Origin: Nitrosomonas sp. JL21
Lineage (GTDB): Bacteria; Pseudomonadota; Gammaproteobacteria; Burkholderiales; Nitrosomonadaceae
NCBI RefSeq assembly: GCF_009833095.1
Contig: NZ_QRCB01000024.1
Span: 62,001-126,000 of the forward strand
Direction: 5' to 3'
DNA: 64,000 nucleotides
Shown in pieces: positions 47,080-56,294 of the stretch (position 1 is the first letter of the stretch; every line of letters begins with the position of its first letter). The notes below the pieces were generated by a model. The model saw only the letters and a program-made list of their open reading frames with translations, did no database searches and was not told where the DNA came from. The translations under genes and the position numbers were made by a program.

Positions 47080-47111
47080 ATCAGGGAAGGCCGCGATCGA
47101 CCTTCCCTGAT
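47080..47111 (-). terminator. Terminator-like hairpin of the RTX peroxidase gene
   Basis: An 11-base perfect stem (ATCAGGGAAGG/CCTTCCCTGAT) with a 10-base loop lies 22 bases after the minus-strand stop at 47134. A T-rich TATATTCCC follows on the minus strand; the T-run is weak. Confidence 0.65.
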
Positions 47112-47133
47112 GATTGAACTACTGCGTAGTTAA

Positions 47134-50100
47134 CTACAGAATAATATCCGCTGCAACGACCGGCGGATTACCTGAGAGTTGTATTTGCAGTTCAGGTGCT
47201 AATGATCCACCAGTATTAGCTTGCAATAATCCGGTAGCGGCATCATAGCGAACTTGGCCGGGCCCTGTGATCGTCGCAACGAACAAGAAGGCCTGATCGC
47301 CCGCAATGGTCGAATTCGCATCAATTCCGCTAAGACTGATCTTATCAGTTCCACTGACAAAATCAGTGATCGTATCCCGATTGACACCAATAGACTGAGC
47401 AGCGGCAGTGTACACGAATGTATCGGTTCCAGCACCACCGGTTAAGGTATCCGCACCTGCAGCACCCGTTAATGAATCATTACCATTTCCGCCATTCAGC
47501 GTGTCGTTGCCCGCATCACCACTTAAGGTATTATTACCGGTATTGCCGATCATGACATTATTGAACGCATTACCCACCGAAGTAATAGGATTGGCACCTG
47601 TCAAAGTAATATTTTCAAGCTGCGTGTTACTCAGATTTCTCGTTACCGAGCTATTCACTGTATCGATACCTTCACCGGCAAGCTCATTAATGATATCCGT
47701 GGCTGTGTTTACAACATAGATATCGTCGCCTAAACCACCGGTCATCGTATCAACGCCCGTACCACCATCGAGCGTATCATTGCCGTCACCACCCGTTAAG
47801 GTATCGTTGCCCGCCAAACCGGTAAGCACATTATTATTGCTGTTGCCGATGAGCACATTGTTAACCGTGTTGCCGGTACCATTAATTGGGTTCGTACCGG
47901 TGAGCGTCAGATTCTCGAATGTAGCGCCAATCGTAAAAGTCACCGAACTCTGAACCGTATCTGTACCGCCTCCGGCCAGTTCAGTCAGTGTGTCGGTTGC
48001 GGTATCGACGATATAGGTGTCGTTGCCAGTGCCTCCCACCAATACATCGACTCCACCGGTGCCGTCCAACGTATCATTTCCGGCCAGGCCATAGATCACA
48101 TCATTGGCCGCAGTACCGACTAAATTGTCATCACCGACAGTCCCGAACATGGCTGTTCTGTCGGTAAATTGCAGGCGTTCGATATTGCGAAGTGTATCGA
48201 CACCCTCATCAATGACACCTGGAGCTACATTGGCATGATCGACGAAAATTGTACCGGTGGAAGAGCTGACAGTCACTACAAAATTAGCGAATACGTCGTT
48301 ATATACCGCGGTATCGATACCCGTATTATTGGTTAGAATCTCACGAACGATGGTGAGCTGATCGGGGGTATACGTCCCATTCTGCATGGCTGTACGAAGG
48401 GCACTGGTCATATGATCAAACGAGGTGGTACCGTTCGCAACGATGCGCGTATTCAAATAAGCATCCCCATCGATGATGTCATCACCGCCGCGTCCCTGGA
48501 GTATATCGCTTCCTCCCCCCCCAAGCAGAATATTGCCTGAATCAAAAACAGTCGCTCCGCCGAGCAATCCACTCAGTCCATTGATCTGCGCAATTCTGTT
48601 GGCTGCGCTATGACCGCCACTGGCTGGATTATTGACGTTATCCAACGCATTGTTCTGCCCCGAATTAGGATCGAGCAATGTCAATTCGACACTTGTCCTG
48701 TCATCTCCCACGATAAGATCATTCGAATTCCATCCCGAAGCTGCTTCGACAAATTTGAACCGGTCAACCGTCAGTGGTTCACCGGGAAGACCTGCATTAA
48801 TGATCAGTCTGCCCAGATCGATATTTGAGGACGCATTGAGGCCATCACTGACTACCCAATCGAAACCGACATCGCCATCCATCCTATCGATCCCAGCCAT
48901 ACCATTCATGATGTCATCGCCACCTTCCCCCAGGAAAAGATCAGCACCGCCACCGCCCACGAACACATCATTACCACGAATAGTTGCTGCATTGAGTGGA
49001 TCGTCATTATCGCCAATAGCGCCACCGGCGGTTCCATTTTGAATCCAATCGTGACCATCATTACCCATCATGGCAAGATTTGCGGTATTACCAAAAACAA
49101 AGTCATTCCCAGGCCCGGCAAATACTTCCGACACGTCATTCCCCGTAACCACAAAGTCGTGTCCTTCTCCCGCTAAAATTAGATTCAGGCCGGCACCGGC
49201 GTTGATAAAATCATGACCATCACCGCCTTTGATGTTGTCATCTCCAGCCGAATCGGTAATTCGATCGTTACCATCACCCCCATTCAGTGAATCGTTACCA
49301 GCGCTACCTTCCAGACGATCATCGCCGCCGTCACCCCATATCGTGTCATCGCCATTGCCTGCGCGAAGTCTGTCCACACCTTCCGTGCCACCCATCACGA
49401 TGTGTTCGGCACCGTTATAACGAATGGTGTTGGCGCCCAAAGACGTATCTCTTCTCAGTAATGCAGTTTCGTTATAGGGAGTGCCCGGATCATTTAGAAT
49501 CGGACCCGTAGTGCCTAAATTCCCAGCTTCGAAGGTATAGGTTGGCGTCGAGAACACATCGAATGGCAAGTGCTTGACATCCGGAAGATTGCGCATGATC
49601 ATCTCGGCGAATGAGTTTTCTTCCAGTTGGGTCAGAAAATCAAGCCCGGCAGTACGTGCAAGGTAATAGAAACGATCACCATTTTGCAGATTTTCCATTT
49701 GGGTTTCGAACACGAAATTGAATGTCGAACCCAGCAATCCACCAAACGGCGCTGGTGCTTCGGCCAATCCGCCGATCCAGAAATCAACCGAATCCAAGCC
49801 GGTATTTTGAGTACTAGAACCTCCCGTACTATTCATGAAATTCTCAGAATCCGGATGCGAACCATCAATAAGGGATTCAGCTACTGCGCGCTTACCTTCC
49901 ATCGTCGTTTCAGCGAGAATGTCAGGATGCAAACCATAGGCAGCAATAAAGTTCGTCAGTGATTCTGGATGGCGAAGCGCCGCACCAAAATCCGCCCAGC
50001 TTTCATACGGCAGCAAGGCACTTAAACCACTATCGTCATGAAACATGCGACGCGCATCGTTGAGCGATGGAATACCGGTATCACGGCCGCGGGCCAGGTT

Positions 50101-51984
50101 AAGCGTTGCCAAATCGAGGGGCAGGCCAACCAGATTATTACGCAATGCTTCGGTGGTAAATTCGTCAATTTCGTTACCCACCTGCTTGGTCATGCCTCTT
50201 ACCACGGCAGCCGCAGCATCGAGATTATTGTCGTAACCATCGGCAAACTCCACCGGATTCAAAAATGCCTGAATCAAGCCAATATCGTTGGAGCTACCAT
50301 TCGCATTGGTTCGCGCCACTGTTTCGGTCAGCATCGAATGGCCAAATCGGTATACGACGTGCGCAAACTCCGCCATGATCGCCGGATCGATCGTGCTATC
50401 GTAATCGACGAAAACATCCACATTCGGTTGCACTTTACGCGCAAATTCTTCGAACACCAGATGCTGATACTGCATCTCAGTGGCGAATTTTGCAGCCTGG
50501 AACAAACGCTCGCCATTCCATTCGCCATTCAGCAATTTCCATTGATTGATGAAAGCGGTGTCACCACTGTTGGTAATCAATGTCTTGATTTCTTCAACTT
50601 TAGTGTTGTGTTCGGCATGGAATACCGTATGAACGGTAGTCAGGCCTATGTTCTCATTGCCCCGGCCATCGCCGGTAATGAAATGTGCATCGAGCAATTC
50701 ATCATCATATTCACCCGCAGCAACTGGACCCTGATTGATGATCGCATCAGCATCGGCTTGTTTCATCGCGCCATTTGAATCGCGTGGTGCGGCATTGTGC
50801 GCGATGTCATCAAGGAAGGCGTGTCCGGTGCGGACAACATTGCCTGGAATATTCACCGGCGCATTCGGATTGCCCGCCAGTAAGGTATTGTTGGCCAGAA
50901 CCAGTTGCGCAAAACCGTTGTTGCTGAGTATCAATTGCCCATAGGAATCGGTCGCGAGCAATGGCAAATTGGTGATGTCTGCATCGGATAGATTAAACCC
51001 TAGCTTGGTTTGAGCCTGTAATTTGATGTCCTTCCAAGTAGCTAATCCACCTAAGTTTCCTGTGCCATCGAGCAATTTACCTGTTGAAACCGGATCTCCT
51101 TGACCGTTGAGCGCATATTCGCGCAAGAACGCCTGATGTGAAGGATGCGATGTATACGTCTGATTTTGGTCGATAAACGGCGTAGTTTGATTGATATGAT
51201 CATGAATATCGTCCGCTGTACCTATGACGCCGTCATTACCAGGTCGATTCGTTGCCCGGGTCAACACCATGAAGCGCTCTTCGGCAGGTAAATCATCCAG
51301 ACTTTCGTCTTCTTCCGGCGTATTGGGATCATCACCGATTACGCCGTCGGGACCCGCGATGAGCGGATCATCGCTCGGCAACGGCACAAAAACTGTGCCG
51401 CTTTGGCCTTTGTTGACCAAATCCAGTCCATGATCGAAAAACTGACCAAACAGCGTGAACCAGGAATTGAACGGGGCTGACAAGCCTGCGTCCGGCGTCA
51501 CGTTGGGTATGAACCAGGTATTGAAGGATGAGCCATCCATCCGCTCGCCGGAAACCAAATCTGAACCGGCCGTATTTCCAGCTGCTGCATCAGCTGCAGG
51601 ATTGCCGGGTGTCTGGTCGGCAATCAAATTGCTGATCAGACGTGGCTGCGTATCAAAGACCAGGCCATTTTTCTGGTTATAGGAGGTTGGGCTGCCTTCA
51701 GGCTGGCCGGGTGTGCCAAAACCTGCCGGCACATTCTCTGCATCGATGAATTCCGGAGTCAATAAACGTGGAAATACGCGATCCGCCGATCCGAATGCGC
51801 TTTGACCAGGCTCCAGATTATTATAAGTACCATTGACATTCCGCAAACCGAACCATAGAGCCGGATCTCCGACCAGTCCCGGTAATGCGTTGAAATTACC
51901 ATTGCGTTGCGCTGTGGAATCATTTTCGGCAATGACGATTTGCTGAATTAAAAAATCAAGGTCTGTTCTGCTTAAATTTGCCAT
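47134..51984 (-). CDS. Animal-type heme peroxidase fused to RTX calcium-binding repeats
   Basis: The 1616-residue protein has an animal-type heme peroxidase domain from about residue 30 to 870. The distal His185 lies in FGQFFDHGLDL and the proximal His549 in HVVYRFGHSMLTET. From about residue 870 come GGxGxD nonapeptide repeats in several blocks, with two similar modules of about 100 residues (GNDTYIVDTATDTL and DDIYVVNTATDII), and a C-terminal region ending ELQIQLSGNP. It has no signal peptide, so type I secretion is expected from the RTX class. A GAGGGG ribosome binding site precedes ATG 51984. No type I transporter genes are in the window. Confidence 0.92.
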   Translation of the reverse strand: MANLSRTDLDFLIQQIVIAENDSTAQRNGNFNALPGLVGDPALWFGLRNVNGTYNNLEPGQSAFGSADRVFPRLLTPEFIDAENVPAGFGTPGQPEGSPTSYNQKNGLVFDTQPRLISNLIADQTPGNPAADAAAGNTAGSDLVSGERMDGSSFNTWFIPNVTPDAGLSAPFNSWFTLFGQFFDHGLDLVNKGQSGTVFVPLPSDDPLIAGPDGVIGDDPNTPEEDESLDDLPAEERFMVLTRATNRPGNDGVIGTADDIHDHINQTTPFIDQNQTYTSHPSHQAFLREYALNGQGDPVSTGKLLDGTGNLGGLATWKDIKLQAQTKLGFNLSDADITNLPLLATDSYGQLILSNNGFAQLVLANNTLLAGNPNAPVNIPGNVVRTGHAFLDDIAHNAAPRDSNGAMKQADADAIINQGPVAAGEYDDELLDAHFITGDGRGNENIGLTTVHTVFHAEHNTKVEEIKTLITNSGDTAFINQWKLLNGEWNGERLFQAAKFATEMQYQHLVFEEFARKVQPNVDVFVDYDSTIDPAIMAEFAHVVYRFGHSMLTETVARTNANGSSNDIGLIQAFLNPVEFADGYDNNLDAAAAVVRGMTKQVGNEIDEFTTEALRNNLVGLPLDLATLNLARGRDTGIPSLNDARRMFHDDSGLSALLPYESWADFGAALRHPESLTNFIAAYGLHPDILAETTMEGKRAVAESLIDGSHPDSENFMNSTGGSSTQNTGLDSVDFWIGGLAEAPAPFGGLLGSTFNFVFETQMENLQNGDRFYYLARTAGLDFLTQLEENSFAEMIMRNLPDVKHLPFDVFSTPTYTFEAGNLGTTGPILNDPGTPYNETALLRRDTSLGANTIRYNGAEHIVMGGTEGVDRLRAGNGDDTIWGDGGDDRLEGSAGNDSLNGGDGNDRITDSAGDDNIKGGDGHDFINAGAGLNLILAGEGHDFVVTGNDVSEVFAGPGNDFVFGNTANLAMMGNDGHDWIQNGTAGGAIGDNDDPLNAATIRGNDVFVGGGGADLFLGEGGDDIMNGMAGIDRMDGDVGFDWVVSDGLNASSNIDLGRLIINAGLPGEPLTVDRFKFVEAASGWNSNDLIVGDDRTSVELTLLDPNSGQNNALDNVNNPASGGHSAANRIAQINGLSGLLGGATVFDSGNILLGGGGSDILQGRGGDDIIDGDAYLNTRIVANGTTSFDHMTSALRTAMQNGTYTPDQLTIVREILTNNTGIDTAVYNDVFANFVVTVSSSTGTIFVDHANVAPGVIDEGVDTLRNIERLQFTDRTAMFGTVGDDNLVGTAANDVIYGLAGNDTLDGTGGVDVLVGGTGNDTYIVDTATDTLTELAGGGTDTVQSSVTFTIGATFENLTLTGTNPINGTGNTVNNVLIGNSNNNVLTGLAGNDTLTGGDGNDTLDGGTGVDTMTGGLGDDIYVVNTATDIINELAGEGIDTVNSSVTRNLSNTQLENITLTGANPITSVGNAFNNVMIGNTGNNTLSGDAGNDTLNGGNGNDSLTGAAGADTLTGGAGTDTFVYTAAAQSIGVNRDTITDFVSGTDKISLSGIDANSTIAGDQAFLFVATITGPGQVRYDAATGLLQANTGGSLAPELQIQLSGNPPVVAADIIL
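47420..49400 (-). repeat. RTX repeat region
   Basis: Blocks of nine-residue GGxGxDxxx units occur at about 49400-49060, 48110-47990, 47835-47740 and 47530-47420, with non-repeat spacers between. They should form calcium-loaded parallel beta rolls. Confidence 0.85.
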
Positions 51985-52414
51985 TTATTGCCCCTCATTA
52001 TTAGTTATTAGCATGATGAGTGAGGCGAATGACAAATTCATGATTAACCATAGAGAACCTGGCAGTTACAGCTTTTGCAAGCCAAAAGCGCGTAATAAGT
52101 CCTCTACCCCTTGCGGTGTCATCAAAATTCAAACCACATTCGCTCGCTCCGGTTCGATGTTATGAAAATTTGAAGTAAAAATATATTGGCAAATTTCATA
52201 TTTTTTTCTAAATAATTACTTAGAAAAAAATATGTGGATAGCGCACCGATAACGTTTTGAGATACGAATATTCATTTTAATCATTGAATTAAACGAATTA
52301 CGATAAGCCTGCTCGCAGTCTGCAAACTGATCGGAATCTGAGTAACTCGCAAGAATTCCACATTGCAGGAGTTTCAATGATATGAAGTGACTTGTAGGAG
52401 ATAGATGATGCTTC
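51985..52414. other. Non-coding region upstream of the RTX peroxidase
   Basis: The region should hold the peroxidase promoter (minus strand) and a long perfect inverted repeat described separately. A minus-strand 116-codon frame that starts at 52566 and ends at 52216 overlaps it but has an unlikely composition. Confidence 0.5.
52197..52234. repeat. 15-base perfect inverted repeat, AT-rich hairpin
   Basis: CATATTTTTTTCTAA and TTAGAAAAAAATATG are exact reverse complements separated by 8 bases. It could be a terminator on either strand (both arms contain seven-base A/T runs) or a structural element. No gene ends close by on the plus strand. Confidence 0.75.
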
Positions 52415-52645
52415 ATGAAAGATGATAAGTACTCAGCAGAGAGCTCATCATCCCGTATTTTCCAGCTTGAGAACATCGTTAAAAATGAACCGCAATCCGA
52501 AACGCCATATGCGGGTGAAAAAACGCAGTTCAAGTATGATTTCAAGCAAGTTGAGTCTGATTTCAATTACGGCAAGATCAAGCGCAGTAGTTTTTCGGAA
52601 CTTCTTTATCAAAAGGAAATTGATTGGTTTCTCAACTTTGAATAA
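52415..52645 (+). CDS. Possible hypothetical protein, 76 residues
   Basis: The frame begins MKDDKYSAESSSS and ends KEIDWFLNFE. It is hydrophilic with a plausible amphipathic C-terminus, more protein-like than the overlapping minus-strand frame. An AGGAG lies 14 bases upstream of the ATG, rather far. No family is recognised. It converges with ftsH. Confidence 0.35.
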   Translation: MKDDKYSAESSSSRIFQLENIVKNEPQSETPYAGEKTQFKYDFKQVESDFNYGKIKRSSFSELLYQKEIDWFLNFE

Positions 52646-52691
52646 TATCGTCCTTATGCTCCTCATCATCCATGCGAGATAACTTCTGGAT

Positions 52692-54518
52692 TCAAGTTTC
52701 CGATGCATTTGAAACTATGGCTAGTTTGAGTTTGAGAATCTCCGGTTGATTGAGCGTCTCATCCTTCAGCAGCTTTTCTGCAGTTTGATCCAACAATACG
52801 CGGTTTTTCTGCAAAATACCGACTGCACAGGCTAACGCCTGATCCACGAGCGAGCGAACGGCAATATCGATCTTATGGGCTGTTTCTTCGCTGTAATTGC
52901 GATTTGGCGGTAACGCGATGTTAGGTTGCAAAAAAGTGGATTGTTCGCGATCGTATGCCACATTGCCCAATGCTTCACTCATGCCATACTTCAGAACCAT
53001 GGCACGGGCAATATCGGTGGCACGCACAAGGTCGTCGGCCGCGCCGGTGGAAGTTTCGCCGAACACCACCTGCTCGGCTGCACGGCCACCCAACAGAATC
53101 GCCATTTTGTTGGTGAGCTCGGCGCGAGTCATCAGGTAACGATCCTCAGTCGGGCGTTGAATGGTATAGCCTAGCGCTCCGATGCCGCGAGGAATGATCG
53201 AGATTTTATGCACTTCATCAGTGCGCGGCAACGCCAGCGCTACCATGGCGTGCCCCAGTTCGTGGAATGCAACCACGCGCCGCTCTTCGGGATTCAGCAG
53301 CCGGTTACGTTTCTCCAGTCCCGCGACAATGCGTTCGATGGCATTATTGAAATCCTCCATCGCGACCGAAGGCGCGCTGCGTCGCGTAGCCAGCAAGGTG
53401 GCTTCATTGATCAGGTTCGCCAAATCCGCGCCGGTAAATCCTGGGGTCAATGCGGCAATTTCCTTTATTTTGACATCGGAATGCAACTTCACTTTCTTGG
53501 CATGCACCAAAAGAATTTGTTCACGTCCGATTTTATCGGGCCGATCAACCAATACCTGGCGGTCGAATCGTCCGGCGCGCAATAGCGCCGGATCGAGAAT
53601 TTCCGGCCGGTTAGTCGCAGCCAGCAACACAATGCCGCTACTCGGATCGAAACCATCCAGTTCGGCCAGCAGTTGATTCAGCGTTTGTTCTTTCTCGTCA
53701 TGCCCTCCCCCAAAACCGCCGTAGGCACCCCGGGCACGACCCAACGCATCCAATTCATCGATAAAAATAATGGCCGGCGCCATTTGCCGCGCTTGCTCAA
53801 ACAGATCACGCACCCGGGCCGCTCCGACCCCGACAAACATTTCAACGAACTCCGAACCGGAAATCGAGAAAAAAGGCACACCCGCTTCGCCCGCGACAGC
53901 CCGCGCCAGTAGAGTCTTACCCGTACCCGGCGGCCCCACCAGCAGAATGCCTTTCGGCGCCCGCCCGCCCAAACGGCCATAATCCGCAGGATTTTTCAAG
54001 AAACTCACGATTTCGATCAGCTCTTCTTTGGCCTCATCCACGCCAGCAACATCCTGGAACGTAACTTTGGTTTCTTTCTCAACAAATACTTTGGCGCGGC
54101 TTTTGCCGATCGACATCAATCCGCTGCCCATATTGCTGCCCATGCGTCGGATCAGGAATAACCAGATACCGATGAAGATGACCGTCGGCACGACCCAGGA
54201 CAGCAAATCCCGTAACCATGTGCTTTGCACGACACCGGTATAGACCACATGATGCTTATCCAGCATCTCGGCCAAATCAGGCGCTACCCGGGTAGTGACA
54301 AATTCCTTGAAGCCATCGGCATGCTTTTCCTTGAGCGTACCGAAAATCTGATTTTCGGTAATAGCGATCTCAGCCACTCGTTCCTGCTCCAGAAGCTGCT
54401 GAAAACGGCTGTAGGGAATGTGCTCCACCTGCGTATATTGCGTATATAAATTCTGTATCAGCAGCAAACCCAGCATGGCCACGATGACAAACCAGAAGTT
54501 GATTTTCGTTTTATCCAT
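52692..54518 (-). CDS. ftsH: ATP-dependent zinc metalloprotease FtsH
   Basis: This membrane-bound AAA+ protease degrades membrane and short-lived soluble proteins. It has two N-terminal membrane segments (about residues 8-24 and 106-125), Walker A GPPGTGKT, Walker [12 protein letters not shown], the second region of homology and the zinc motif HELGH at residues 419-423. The 608-residue length is slightly short of E. coli FtsH, mainly at the C-terminus. GAGG precedes ATG 54518. Gene neighbours (no rrmJ, no folP) differ from the usual ftsH locus, so it may be a second FtsH. Confidence 0.95.
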   Translation of the reverse strand: MDKTKINFWFVIVAMLGLLLIQNLYTQYTQVEHIPYSRFQQLLEQERVAEIAITENQIFGTLKEKHADGFKEFVTTRVAPDLAEMLDKHHVVYTGVVQSTWLRDLLSWVVPTVIFIGIWLFLIRRMGSNMGSGLMSIGKSRAKVFVEKETKVTFQDVAGVDEAKEELIEIVSFLKNPADYGRLGGRAPKGILLVGPPGTGKTLLARAVAGEAGVPFFSISGSEFVEMFVGVGAARVRDLFEQARQMAPAIIFIDELDALGRARGAYGGFGGGHDEKEQTLNQLLAELDGFDPSSGIVLLAATNRPEILDPALLRAGRFDRQVLVDRPDKIGREQILLVHAKKVKLHSDVKIKEIAALTPGFTGADLANLINEATLLATRRSAPSVAMEDFNNAIERIVAGLEKRNRLLNPEERRVVAFHELGHAMVALALPRTDEVHKISIIPRGIGALGYTIQRPTEDRYLMTRAELTNKMAILLGGRAAEQVVFGETSTGAADDLVRATDIARAMVLKYGMSEALGNVAYDREQSTFLQPNIALPPNRNYSEETAHKIDIAVRSLVDQALACAVGILQKNRVLLDQTAEKLLKDETLNQPEILKLKLAIVSNASET

Positions 54519-54639
54519 TGATTACCTCAGAATGTTGGATGCATGACCTCACCAGATTGTTATCAGACAAATCGCGATTAAGATATCCTACCCGAATGAT
54601 AAGTTCAGCAAAATGGCAGAGACGGATTGGTGTTCTGTT

Positions 54640-56016
54640 TTAGAATCGCCAGTCCATTTGCAAGCCGCCGATATTGATCTGCTCGGTGTAGTGCCCAACC
54701 AGGCGATCGCCTGTCGCACCGCGATGATCGATTCCGGTATCGGGCATGAACAAATGCGCATAAGCCGCATGAAGATGAACATTCTTGAATACCGCATAGG
54801 TCAGGCCCACTGTCAGCCAATAACGGCTGGCATCCGGAATTCGCGGCGATCGATGCTGCGCACTTGAAACAGGTGTTTGATCATAGGCAAATCCCGTTCT
54901 GACTATCCATTTGTTCGATTCAGAAGAATAGTTGATACCGACAGCATAACGCCACGTATCCCGCCATTTTAAATCCAGAATGTCATCCCGTTGCGCCGAT
55001 GAAAAATCGGTGCGCAATTCACGGATCAGGCTCCAATGCGTCCACAGCGCGTCCGCTGACACCATCCAACGCGGGCTAACGCGATGAGATAAGCCAAATA
55101 GCACAGTATCCGGTAACGTCGCCGAGGTGCGCGCATCGGTATCAACGAATTGTCCACCGCGTGTCATTAACACCGCATTTCCCGGCACTGAAAAATTACT
55201 GTGGCCGTGAATATCATGGCTGACTCTGGAGCGATAACTGGCTCCGAGCCGGGTATTATTATCGTTGAAGCTATACAGAGCACCGATATTGTAGCCGAAT
55301 CCTACGCTGTCTCCTTTCAGCGCGTTATGCCCATCGGCAGCCTGGGGCAACAAACCCTGGCTTGCGCACGCTGCCGCTCCCACTTGTAGCGAACAAATGC
55401 TACCGAAATCGATGGCATTCGTCAGGCGGGTATGCAGGTACTGAACATTAAAACCGGCACCTACAGAAAATTTTTCAGTGATCTTGAACGATACGGAAGG
55501 ATTGAAATTCAACGTCATAATTTCCGAATCAAGGGCTTGATAGCGTCCTTGCCAATCGGAAGGATAGCTATTTTTCATCCCAAAAGGCGTATTGAATCCG
55601 ATGCCGATCGCAATCCGATCAGTGAGTTCATGAACATAATACACATTCGGAATGAAAGCGATCTTGGAAGAATCGCCGCCATGATGACCCGTTAACGGCG
55701 CACCACTCACCAGCGGGGTTAGCTGAGACGCCTGATTGTGAAACGTGATTGAGGGAGCAATGACATAGCCTGCCATAGATAGCAGCCGACCACGAACCTG
55801 ACTCATTGCCGCTGGATTGAAAAACACCATGCTGCCGTCTTCAGTATTGGTCGGAGCGCCCGAGAATGCTTGGCCCAATTCCTTGACGCTTTGTTCCATC
55901 ACGGCAATGCCTGCGCTCAGCACCGAAACAGGGTAAAACGCCAACCAAGACCCTAGTAAAAGAGCACGTGCGCAACCATGATTGCGCCCTACGATGATCC
56001 GTATCTTTTTTAGCAT
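54640..56016 (-). CDS. Outer-membrane channel of the OmpP1/FadL/TodX family
   Basis: The protein of about 458 residues has a signal peptide (ALLLGSWLAFYPVSVLSA) and the family N-terminus GIAVMEQSVKELGQAFSG followed by FFNPAAMSQV, the FadL hatch NPA motif. The rest is a beta barrel ending in QMDWRF. The frame opens at 56046; ATG 56016 (MLKKIRII) gives a better signal peptide. Such channels bring long-chain fatty acids or aromatic hydrocarbons across the outer membrane; the substrate here is unknown. Confidence 0.9.
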   Translation of the reverse strand: MLKKIRIIVGRNHGCARALLLGSWLAFYPVSVLSAGIAVMEQSVKELGQAFSGAPTNTEDGSMVFFNPAAMSQVRGRLLSMAGYVIAPSITFHNQASQLTPLVSGAPLTGHHGGDSSKIAFIPNVYYVHELTDRIAIGIGFNTPFGMKNSYPSDWQGRYQALDSEIMTLNFNPSVSFKITEKFSVGAGFNVQYLHTRLTNAIDFGSICSLQVGAAACASQGLLPQAADGHNALKGDSVGFGYNIGALYSFNDNNTRLGASYRSRVSHDIHGHSNFSVPGNAVLMTRGGQFVDTDARTSATLPDTVLFGLSHRVSPRWMVSADALWTHWSLIRELRTDFSSAQRDDILDLKWRDTWRYAVGINYSSESNKWIVRTGFAYDQTPVSSAQHRSPRIPDASRYWLTVGLTYAVFKNVHLHAAYAHLFMPDTGIDHRGATGDRLVGHYTEQINIGGLQMDWRF

Positions 56017-56113
56017 TTCATCCAAGCAGTTCTGCCGTTGCGCCATTTTGATCAGCCCTAATATGCTATTTACCTGAATTTTTGAATGAAATATTTAAAC
56101 TGTCAATCGAATT

Positions 56114-56171
56114 AATCAAAATAAATCATTCTAAGCAACCTCAAATAAATACCTCTTCATTTATTTTGATT
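56114..56171. repeat. 13-base perfect inverted repeat between divergent FadL-like and GGDEF/EAL genes
   Basis: AATCAAAATAAAT and ATTTATTTTGATT are exact reverse complements with 32 bases between them. They sit in the shared promoter region of two divergent genes, so a pair of operator half-sites or a looped element is possible. Confidence 0.6.
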
Positions 56172-56294
56172 GTTTTGGAATTACCTGCATGAATTCAGTT
56201 TATTTCGCTGTTTAAGTAATATATATTGGATCTATCATCGAATGAAGGATGCGCTATCCACACTATATCGAATGACGGGTAAAAAGGATCTCGA

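Noticed and set aside
50038..50778. Plus-strand 246-codon frame inside the peroxidase gene
   Set aside because: Antisense shadow of the large coding gene; no ribosome binding site or family motif.
52050..52130. 18-codon minus-strand frame (MTPQGVEDLLRAFGLQKL) as a gene remnant
   Set aside because: It looks coding-like, but without upstream sequence of the same gene no remnant can be claimed.
52216..52566. Minus-strand frame of 116 codons
   Set aside because: Composition rich in Ser, Cys and His, no ribosome binding site, crosses a perfect inverted repeat, and opposes a better small frame.
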